From JACPHB01 sp964553885 (GTDB lineage Bacteria > Patescibacteriota > Minisyncoccia > UBA10092): a stretch of 16,888 bases of DNA. The stretch is from the NCBI GenBank assembly GCA_964553885.1, contig CAZKLP010000013.1, positions 1 through 16,888 of the forward strand, given 5' to 3'. A program made the position numbers and the translations under genes. Numbering within the stretch: position 1 is the first letter of the stretch; every line of letters begins with the position of its first letter. The notes beneath the pieces were generated by a model that saw only the letters and a list, made by a program, of their open reading frames with translations, did not search any database and was not told the origin of the DNA. Shown here in pieces: positions 5,631 through 10,762 of this stretch.

Positions 5631-6401
5631 ATTCCTTAATAACAAACGTAATCGGTACATTTTATCTTCGTATTCCGCTTGAAAAATCTCGTGAAGGTAG
5701 AACCCTAAAGAAACAAGTTGAATTATTAGAAGAATAATGCCTGTATAAAAGTAAAAGTTGTTTTTCCATATTATACCGGCTAAGTAGAAAATCATGCCGA
5801 AAGCGGTTAGACCGGTGTGAAACCGCGCTCCAATTGTCGTTACCAAGTCATTTAGAAGAAATTCCTCCATAAACTCAAAATACGGTTGTTCTCGCCTTTC
5901 ACGGCGCTTCTCTCGTTGGAAAAGCCACATTCCCAGCAAGATTAAAAACATACATATTGCTGTCACTAATAAAATCGTATCAATAATAAACAATGTCGTC
6001 CATTCAAACAATAACGATTTTGTCGCATAAATGCTTAAAAATATCATCCACAATATAAGTAAAAAATCTCTGGTGTGGTCTAAGATTGTTCCTAAAGCTG
6101 TAACATTATCGTTGTTTCTCGCTACCGGACCATCTAAAAGGTCGGTAATCCACGCTAAAATTAAAAACCATACTTGGCGTTCAATGTCATTTTTGAGATA
6201 AAACAAGTCAAAAATCGCCCAAATAAGAACAGCAAACCCCATCACGGTTAAATAGTTTGCTCTTATTCCTAATATCGCAAAAACATCGGTTATTTTTGTT
6301 AGCTTAAAAAACCAATCACGCCACTTTTTCTCAAGCGGCGTCCAATACCCCTCCTTCGCTAAAGCTACGGCGAGCGAGCTTTCTTTTTCCTCTTCGGTCA
6401 T
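5622..6401 (-). CDS. CDP-alcohol phosphatidyltransferase family membrane protein
   Basis: A 259-aa multi-pass membrane protein. Residues 87-112 match the family motif D-x2-DG-x2-AR-x8-G-x3-D-x3-D exactly (Asp87, Asp90, Gly91, Ala94, Arg95, Gly104, Asp108, Asp112). This motif binds the CDP moiety and divalent metal. Hydrophobic helices follow at about 50-68, 76-88, 113-128, 136-162, 195-212 and 219-237. The family transfers a phosphoalcohol from a CDP-alcohol to an acceptor in phospholipid synthesis; the sequence does not fix the substrate (phosphatidylglycerophosphate, phosphatidylinositol-phosphate or another). The start is supported by GGAGGGAAG 4 bp upstream. Residues SSLAVALAKEG (9-18) are encoded by an in-frame REP-like repeat. 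A basic loop REKRRERRE (163-171) is notable. Confidence 0.9.
   Translation of the reverse strand: MTEEEKESSLAVALAKEGYWTPLEKKWRDWFFKLTKITDVFAILGIRANYLTVMGFAVLIWAIFDLFYLKNDIERQVWFLILAWITDLLDGPVARNNDNVTALGTILDHTRDFLLILWMIFLSIYATKSLLFEWTTLFIIDTILLVTAICMFLILLGMWLFQREKRRERREQPYFEFMEEFLLNDLVTTIGARFHTGLTAFGMIFYLAGIIWKNNFYFYTGIILLIIQLVSLGFYLHEIFQAEYEDKMYRLRLLLRNKK
6353..6376 (+). repeat. REP-like element inside the CDP-alcohol phosphatidyltransferase gene
   Basis: CCTTCGCTAAAGCTACGG plus CGAGCG. It differs at 2 of 24 positions from the element in the peroxiredoxin gene. Relative to the coding strand it is inserted in the opposite orientation, yet both are open reading frames. Confidence 0.7.
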
Positions 6402-6502
6402 TATCTTCCCTCCGAGTTTTTAAGGATCTGATTTTTAATTAAAGAGTAAACAAAATTTGAAAAAAAATCAATTTTTTTGATTTTTAAAAAGTAACATGCT
6501 AA

Positions 6503-6518
6503 CGTTTCACGTGAAACA
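6503..6518. promoter_or_regulatory. parS-like ParB-binding site 3
   Basis: CGTTTCACGTGAAACA matches the parS 16-mer at 15 of 16 positions (first base C instead of T). It directly abuts the ATG of the YraN-like gene, where a ribosome binding site would normally be. Confidence 0.85.
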
Positions 6519-6923
6519 ATGACTACCGAGAAACAAAATATAGGGAAATTGGGGGAGGATATCGCGATAAAATACTTAGAAAATCATAGTTATAGTATTT
6601 TAGAAAGAAATTATCGCAAGCCATGGGGTGAAATTGACATAATTGCATCGGAAAACATGCCAAAACACCAGTTCTTGGCTCTAAAGAGCCAAGAACTGGT
6701 GTTTTTTGAAGTCAAAACCCAAAACGAAAGATTTGAATGGCGGCCCGAAGAAAATATAACGCGGCACAAAAAGCGCCAATTATCAAGAATTGTTTCAACC
6801 TACATAAAAGAACATAAAATCCCAGAAAATCAAGACTGGAGAATTGATGTTTTGGCAATAAAGTTAAACTTTGATACTAAAAATGCTCAAATAGATCACA
6901 TCCAAAACATTAATTTAAATTAG
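6519..6923 (+). CDS. yraN: YraN/UPF0102 family endonuclease-like protein
   Basis: A 134-aa protein. The restriction-endonuclease-like core is visible: Glu13 in GKLGEDIA, the RNYR motif at 30-33, GEID (Glu38, Asp40), and FFEVKT (Glu64, Lys66), giving the E...D...ExK pattern. The family is small predicted nucleases, sometimes linked to DNA repair or uptake; the exact role is unknown. In most homologues about 9-12 residues separate GEIDxIA from the FVEVK strand. Here the gap is longer because residues 48-63 are encoded by a near-perfect 44-bp hairpin. No Shine-Dalgarno precedes the ATG, since a parS-like site occupies that position. The gene is divergent from the phosphatidyltransferase gene. 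Confidence 0.85.
   Translation: MTTEKQNIGKLGEDIAIKYLENHSYSILERNYRKPWGEIDIIASENMPKHQFLALKSQELVFFEVKTQNERFEWRPEENITRHKKRQLSRIVSTYIKEHKIPENQDWRIDVLAIKLNFDTKNAQIDHIQNINLN
6662..6705. repeat. 44-bp perfect hairpin inserted in frame in the YraN-like gene
   Basis: Two perfect 21-bp arms (6662-6682 and 6685-6705) flank a 2-nt AA loop. They lie inside the coding sequence and encode residues 48-63. This is the longest perfect compact hairpin inside a coding gene in the window. Confidence 0.9.
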
Positions 6924-6933
6924 TTAATCTTAT

Positions 6934-6953
6934 TTATCCCCATCTTATCCCCA
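6934..6953 (+). promoter_or_regulatory. Two direct TTATCCCCA motifs (near DnaA boxes)
   Basis: TTATCCCCA at 6934-6942 and again at 6945-6953. Each differs from the DnaA box TTATCCACA by one base. They lie 11 bp apart, i.e. one helical turn, downstream of yraN. Confidence 0.35.
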
Positions 6954-6954
6954 A

Positions 6955-6981
6955 AATGATTGATTCTTAGAATCAATCATT
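6955..6981. repeat. 27-bp inverted repeat between yraN and the aminotransferase promoter
   Basis: Perfect 12-bp arms AATGATTGATTC and GAATCAATCATT around TTA. No T-tract follows on the plus strand. It sits 3 bp upstream of the -35 box TTGACA, so it could be an operator or a weak transcript end. Confidence 0.55.
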
Positions 6982-6984
6982 AAG

Positions 6985-7012
6985 TTGACAGGAGAATTTA
7001 AAGTTGTATGTT
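6985..7012 (+). promoter_or_regulatory. Promoter for the aminotransferase gene
   Basis: TTGACA (6985-6990), a 16-bp spacer, TATGTT (7007-7012). The start ATG at 7058 follows a GAAGAGAGGG purine stretch. Confidence 0.55.
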
Positions 7013-7057
7013 ATAGACATAAACGGATCTTTAAAATTTTAGAAGAGAGGGTCTGAA

Positions 7058-8290
7058 ATGGGAAAGAAAACGCAATATTTGGTTGGACTAGCTCATAAGC
7101 ATCTGCCTAAAAATTACGCTCCACCCGATGATTTTGTTTTAAGAAAAGGATTTGGCAACTTCCTTGAGGATGTTGAAGGAAAAACTTATCTTGACATGCT
7201 TGCTTGTTATTCGGCCGCGAACGCCGGTTATAGAAACGATAAAATGACCGCGGCTATTTTAAGACAAAATAACATAAACGGTCTCGTTTGCAACGCCAAT
7301 TGTTTTTGGGAAGAGCAAAAAATTCTTTTTGCCCGCGATTTGGCTAAATTCTGCAATGATTTTGATTTGTATGGACTTGATGTTGTTTTGCCTATGAATA
7401 GCGGCGCCGAAGCGGTTGAAACAGCATTAAAAATAGCGCGCAAATGGGGCTATTTAAGAAAAAACATTGCCGCCGACAAGGCGGAAATTATTTGTTGCGC
7501 AAATAACTTTCACGGAAGAACTCTTGGTGTTATCAGTATGTCAACCGTGCCTCAATATAAAAATCATTTCGGCCCGTTAGTTCCGGGTATTAAGGCAATT
7601 CCTTTTGCCGATATCGGCGCTTTAATTGCCGCAATAAATCCTAATACTGCCGCTTTCTTGGTTGAGCCGGTGCAAGGCGAAGGTGGAGTCATTATTCCGC
7701 CGGACAGTTACCTAGTTGAAGCTAAAAAAATCTGCAATAAGTCAAATGTTTTGTTTATCGTTGACGAGATTCAAAGCGGTTTCGGCCGAACCGGAAAAAT
7801 GTTTGCCTGTAACTACGGTAATGTTGTCCCCGATATTATAATTTTAGGGAAAGCTCTGGGTGGAGGATTGCCTATCTCTGCCGTTGTCGGTAACCATGGA
7901 ATAATGAATGTTTTGGAACCGGGAGATCATGGTTCCACTTTTGGCGGTAATCCTTTGTCTTGCGCCGCGGCGCGGGTTTCGTTGTGTTTTATGAGACGTT
8001 ACAGGCCGGATAGGCAGGCGGCTGAACTGGGTTTTTACTTTAAAAATAAGCTTAGAGAGATAGCCAAACAAAGCCCATATATCAAAGAAGTAAGAATAAT
8101 TGGTCTTTGGATCGGAATTGAGGTTCGCGACGACGGCCCAATAGCACGCAAGTTTTGTGAACAACTTTATAAAGAAGGAATACTTTGCAAAGAAACCAGA
8201 GAATATACCATTCGCATGAGTCCGCCTCTCACTATTAGCAGAAAAGAACTTGATTTCGCGCTGACAAAAATTCGTAAGGTTTTTACGTAA
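7058..8290 (+). CDS. rocD: Class III PLP aminotransferase, ornithine aminotransferase-like
   Basis: A 410-aa PLP enzyme with all fold-type I class III landmarks. These are an N-terminal VEGKTYLDMLACYSAANAGY (residues 39-58), LPMNSGAEAVETALKIARKWGY (111-132), NNFHGRTLG (149-157), VEPVQGEGG (202-210), DEIQSGFGRTGK (Asp236, Gln239), the PLP lysine Lys265 in LGKALGGG, and HGSTFGGNPL (291-300). The YSAAN, MNSG-x-EA and ARKWGY wording matches ornithine delta-aminotransferase best. That enzyme interconverts ornithine and glutamate semialdehyde. Acetylornithine aminotransferase is the main alternative. No other arginine or proline pathway gene is visible, so the enzyme stands alone. A SD-like purine stretch and a TTGACA promoter precede it and a terminator follows, so it is monocistronic. 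Confidence 0.87.
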   Translation: MGKKTQYLVGLAHKHLPKNYAPPDDFVLRKGFGNFLEDVEGKTYLDMLACYSAANAGYRNDKMTAAILRQNNINGLVCNANCFWEEQKILFARDLAKFCNDFDLYGLDVVLPMNSGAEAVETALKIARKWGYLRKNIAADKAEIICCANNFHGRTLGVISMSTVPQYKNHFGPLVPGIKAIPFADIGALIAAINPNTAAFLVEPVQGEGGVIIPPDSYLVEAKKICNKSNVLFIVDEIQSGFGRTGKMFACNYGNVVPDIIILGKALGGGLPISAVVGNHGIMNVLEPGDHGSTFGGNPLSCAAARVSLCFMRRYRPDRQAAELGFYFKNKLREIAKQSPYIKEVRIIGLWIGIEVRDDGPIARKFCEQLYKEGILCKETREYTIRMSPPLTISRKELDFALTKIRKVFT

Positions 8291-8326
8291 TAAAATTTTA
8301 CCTCCATTGCATTTGGAGGTTTTATT
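8289..8326 (+). terminator. Rho-independent terminator of the aminotransferase gene
   Basis: ACCTCCA/TGGAGGT (8300-8306 with 8314-8320) with outer AATAAA/TTTATT pairing and a T-rich 3' arm, immediately after the stop codon. Confidence 0.8.
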
Positions 8327-8346
8327 ATGTAAATTTAAGTTATTGG

Positions 8347-8419
8347 GGGCGGCTAGCTCAATCGGCAGAGCGTCTCGTTTACACCGAGAAGGCAATAGGT
8401 TCGAATCCTATGCCGCCCA
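8347..8419 (+). tRNA. tRNA-Val (anticodon TAC)
   Basis: Acceptor GGGCGGC/GCCGCCC with discriminator A. The D arm is GCTC...GAGC, the anticodon stem TCTCG/CGAGA holds loop TTTACAC (anticodon TAC), and the T arm is ATAGG-TTCGAAT-CCTAT. The next bases are TTT, so CCA is not encoded. Confidence 0.96.
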
Positions 8420-8440
8420 TTTTCACCCTTAAAATAGTAT

Positions 8441-8469
8441 TTGACATAATAGAGATAAGAGGTTATAAT
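8441..8469 (+). promoter_or_regulatory. Perfect consensus sigma70-type promoter
   Basis: TTGACA (8441-8446), a 17-bp spacer, TATAAT (8464-8469). Same architecture as the promoter at 3180. It drives the small coiled-coil gene. Confidence 0.85.
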
Positions 8470-8522
8470 AGGAGAATTAGATCAATGAGTTTTTTTCAAA
8501 TATGAACAGGGGAGGAAGTCAA

Positions 8523-8825
8523 GTGGCAAAATCTTTTATGACATCATCTGTTGAGAATTGCGATCCTAAACTCCTCCTTGCTAAAGCTGATGAGAGAATA
8601 AAAAAGTTGGAAAGCCTTTTAGCCGGAGAAATTGAAGAGGCTTCAAAGCTGTTGAAGGAAAATACGGAGCTTGAAAAGGAACTGGAAACAACTAAGCATC
8701 AACGCGACGTTTGGCGCCGGTATTACGAAGAGTTAAAAGGTGAACCAAAAATTCAATGTGACCGCGCTAACGCAATGGTTGTTTACGGCGAAATTGATAT
8801 GAGCGAGATAGTGGGGGGCGAATAA
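8523..8825 (+). CDS. Small coiled-coil protein of unknown function
   Basis: I place the start at GTG 8523, giving 100 aa. The Shine-Dalgarno GGGGAGG (8509-8515) sits 7 bp before it, whereas the in-frame ATG at 8502 lies upstream of that site. The protein has a short polar N-terminus, then a continuous heptad-rich segment from about residue 18 to 72 (AKADERIKKLESLL, then EEASKLLKENTELEKELE) predicted to form a coiled coil. It ends in a short acidic tail (VVYGEIDMSEIVGGE). There is no signal peptide or membrane segment. Family unknown. A perfect promoter and strong ribosome binding site suggest high expression. No clear terminator is seen downstream, only a T-rich stretch at 8834-8849. Confidence 0.75.
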   Translation: MAKSFMTSSVENCDPKLLLAKADERIKKLESLLAGEIEEASKLLKENTELEKELETTKHQRDVWRRYYEELKGEPKIQCDRANAMVVYGEIDMSEIVGGE

Positions 8826-8866
8826 GCTCCCTATTTATTTTCGTTTTTTCCGTGAAACCACACAAA

Positions 8867-8882
8867 ACTTCTATATAGAAGT
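8867..8882. repeat. 16-bp perfect palindrome next to the Xer recombinase gene
   Basis: ACTTCTATATAGAAGT, 20 bp beyond the recombinase stop codon. It lacks the 11-6-11 layout of a canonical dif site. Role unknown. Confidence 0.4.
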
Positions 8883-8902
8883 GCGGGACAAGCGCCTCTT
8901 GA

Positions 8903-9802
8903 TTATTTTTTTGACCGTCGTCTAATGTTATGGAAAGTTTGGTGAATCTCCCTTAGTTGTTTATCAGTGATATGAGTGTAAATTTGAGTCGTAGTGATAT
9001 TGGAGTGGCCCAGTAGCGCCTGCACCGAACGGATATCGGCGCCGTTTCTAAGCAAATCGGTAGCAAAGCTATGCCGCAAAGAATGCGGCGTTATTTTTTT
9101 AGTGAGACCCGCCTTGGCGGCATAATGTTTCACCAACCGTTCAACACTTCGGCTCGTCAGACGCAAATTTTCGGCTTTTGCCGGATTTTTTGTTTGCCTG
9201 ATAAATAGCGACTCATCAACATCTTCCCGTTTTCCCAAATAATTTTTAAGCGCTTCTTTGGCGGTGTCGGAAATAAAAACAAGGCGAATTTTATCGCCCT
9301 TGCCGCGTACTGCAAATTCTCCGGACTTAAAATTAATTGAATCGCGATTTAAATTGCAAAGCTCCGAAACGCGAAGACCGGTGGAAAATAAAAGCTCCAA
9401 AATGGCGCGATCACGCAGAGATTTAAAAGATGTTTCTTCGGCCGAATGTAACAGGCGATCCAATTCACCGCTTTCTAAAAAAATAACTTGCCGCTCGGAT
9501 TGTTTGCCCAGTTCAATTTTATCCGCCGAAAGGGTTTCAATATCGCGTTTCACCAGATATTTTAAAAAATTCCTTAAGGCAATTAAATAATAATTCTGGG
9601 TATTCTTCTTGATTTGCTGTCTATTTAACCACAACCTGTATTGCCTTACCAAATCCTGTGATACTTGTTCCGGCTTAGAAACTTTTGAATATTCCAAAAA
9701 CTTTTTTAAATACCGCTCATAATTAACCCGTGTCTTAATTGATCGGTTTTTCTCTATTTCCAAATGGTCTAGATAATCTTTAAGAAGCGCATTAATATCC
9801 AT
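8903..9802 (-). CDS. XerC/XerD-type tyrosine recombinase
   Basis: A 299-aa site-specific recombinase of normal Xer length. Residues 1-85 form the SAM-like N-terminal core-binding domain (NYERYLKKFLEYS, then NYYLIALRNFLKYL). The catalytic domain has the full set: Arg144 in STGLRVSELCNL, Lys168 in VRGKGDKIR, His240 and Arg243 in HSLRHSFATDL, His266 in LLGHSNI, and nucleophile Tyr275 in TTQIYTHI. Xer proteins resolve chromosome dimers at dif. Genomes of this type often encode a single Xer; a phage or integron integrase is the alternative, but the compact length and absence of neighbouring phage genes favour the housekeeping role. A TATAAT -10 box on the minus strand lies 8 bp before the ATG and there is no Shine-Dalgarno, consistent with a leaderless mRNA. 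Confidence 0.93.
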   Translation of the reverse strand: MDINALLKDYLDHLEIEKNRSIKTRVNYERYLKKFLEYSKVSKPEQVSQDLVRQYRLWLNRQQIKKNTQNYYLIALRNFLKYLVKRDIETLSADKIELGKQSERQVIFLESGELDRLLHSAEETSFKSLRDRAILELLFSTGLRVSELCNLNRDSINFKSGEFAVRGKGDKIRLVFISDTAKEALKNYLGKREDVDESLFIRQTKNPAKAENLRLTSRSVERLVKHYAAKAGLTKKITPHSLRHSFATDLLRNGADIRSVQALLGHSNITTTQIYTHITDKQLREIHQTFHNIRRRSKK

Positions 9803-9810
9803 TTAATTAA

Positions 9811-9816
9811 ATTATA
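9811..9816 (-). promoter_or_regulatory. -10 box of a probable leaderless promoter for the Xer gene
   Basis: TATAAT on the minus strand ends 8 bp before the ATG (9802), so transcription should start at or within 1-2 nt of the start codon. No good -35 is visible. A palindrome ACACTAGTGT (9816-9825) touches the box. Confidence 0.5.
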
Positions 9817-9859
9817 CACTAGTGTCGCAAAATATCATACCTGACAAAACTTTTTATTT

Positions 9860-9895
9860 GAACGCAAATTTATCCTATAGGTAAGCTTTGCGTTC
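9860..9895. promoter_or_regulatory. Inverted repeat in the rpsO upstream region
   Basis: Perfect 9-bp arms GAACGCAAA (9860-9868) and TTTGCGTTC (9887-9895) with an 18-nt loop holding CCTATAGG. It lies about 60 bp before rpsO. It could be a leader structure for S15 autoregulation or a terminator-like element of the divergent intergenic space. No T-tract follows. Confidence 0.4.
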
Positions 9896-9956
9896 AGGAG
9901 AAGACAGGCGCCCCAATCTTTACTAAAATCGATGGTTGTGATATTGTCTTTATATA

Positions 9957-10223
9957 ATGTTAACCGTCAAAGAAAAACAGAAAATAATAGAAAAAATCAA
10001 AACCCACGAAACCGATACCGGATCGGCTGAGGTTCAGGTTGGCATTTTGACCGAAGAAATAAAGAAACTGACGAAACACTTAAAAAAACACCTGAAAGAC
10101 AACCACTCGCGACGCGGCCTTTTGGGCATGGTTTCAAAAAGAAAAAATCTTTTAGCTTATTTGGAGAAAACTGACGGTAAAAGATACAACGCTTTGGTTA
10201 AAAATCTGGAATTAAAAAAATAA
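9957..10223 (+). CDS. rpsO: 30S ribosomal protein S15
   Basis: An 88-aa protein of exactly the usual length. It shows the S15 landmarks: IIEKIKTHETDTGSAEVQV (residues 10-28), LTEEIKKLTKHLKKHLKDNHSRRGL (31-55), and LLAYLEKTDGKRYNALVKNL. It binds 16S rRNA helices 20-22 and organises the central domain of the small subunit. The MLT start is the conserved one. There is no Shine-Dalgarno; the AT-rich TATATA sequence runs directly into the ATG. It is the first gene of rpsO - NYN - pnp, with a 5-bp gap to the next start. In E. coli rpsO is likewise directly upstream of pnp. Confidence 0.98.
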   Translation: MLTVKEKQKIIEKIKTHETDTGSAEVQVGILTEEIKKLTKHLKKHLKDNHSRRGLLGMVSKRKNLLAYLEKTDGKRYNALVKNLELKK

Positions 10224-10228
10224 TTAGC

Positions 10229-10762
10229 ATGCCGATAATCAAACATAAAAATCAGAGAGTCGCCGTCTTGCTCGACGTGCAAAATCTCTATCACTCGGCG
10301 AAAAACCTCTACAACGCGCGGGTAAATTTCAACGAAGTTCTAAAATCAGCTTTAGCGGGACGCAAATTGGTTCGCGCTCTGGCTTACGTGGTAAAAACAG
10401 AAACCGGTGAAGAAACAGCCTTCTTTGAGGCGCTCACCAAAATGGGCATAGAAACGAGAATGAAAGACCTTCAGATTTTTCCCGGAGGAATGAAAAAGGG
10501 AGATTGGGACGTCGGCATTGCCGTTGATGCTATACGACTAAGCGAATCGGCGATTGACGCGCTTGTGCTCGGCACCGGTGACGGCGATTTTGTTCCTTTA
10601 GTGGAATATTTGAGAGGAAGGGGAAGGCAAGTTGAAGTAATCGCCTTCGGCCGTTCAACTTCGGCAAAACTTAAAGAAGTCACCGATGATTTTATAGATA
10701 TGTCGGCCGATCCAAGAAAGTTCACTATTCCGATTAAAAAATCCCGAAAAAATAAAAAATAA
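10229..10762 (+). CDS. NYN-domain (LabA/DUF88-like) predicted ribonuclease
   Basis: A 177-aa protein with the PIN-like NYN fold. It starts with a beta strand and VAVLLDVQNLY (Asp16, Asn19), followed by KKGDWDVGIAVDAI (Asp92, Asp94, Asp100) and LGTGDGDFVPLVEYLRGRGRQVEV (Asp118, Asp120). These acidic residues form the expected metal-binding site. The C-terminus is a lysine-rich tail. NYN proteins are known or predicted RNases. It sits between rpsO and pnp: 5 bp after the rpsO stop, with its own stop overlapping the pnp ATG by one base (TAATG). This placement strongly suggests a role in RNA decay or ribosome-linked RNA processing. Substrate unknown. Confidence 0.9.
   Translation: MPIIKHKNQRVAVLLDVQNLYHSAKNLYNARVNFNEVLKSALAGRKLVRALAYVVKTETGEETAFFEALTKMGIETRMKDLQIFPGGMKKGDWDVGIAVDAIRLSESAIDALVLGTGDGDFVPLVEYLRGRGRQVEVIAFGRSTSAKLKEVTDDFIDMSADPRKFTIPIKKSRKNKK

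Noticed and set aside
8485..8505. Six-codon leader peptide before the coiled-coil gene
   Set aside because: It has a weak AGGAGA site but is too short to judge, and no attenuator hairpin follows.
8502..8522. ATG start for the coiled-coil protein
   Set aside because: It lies upstream of the GGGGAGG ribosome binding site, which is correctly spaced for the GTG at 8523.
8844..8859. A fourth parS-like sequence, TTTTTCCGTGAAACC
   Set aside because: Only about 12 of 16 positions match parS and the dyad is lost. It may be a decayed site but cannot be supported.
9127..9134. parS half-site TGTTTCAC inside the Xer gene
   Set aside because: The other half does not match and the sequence is coding.
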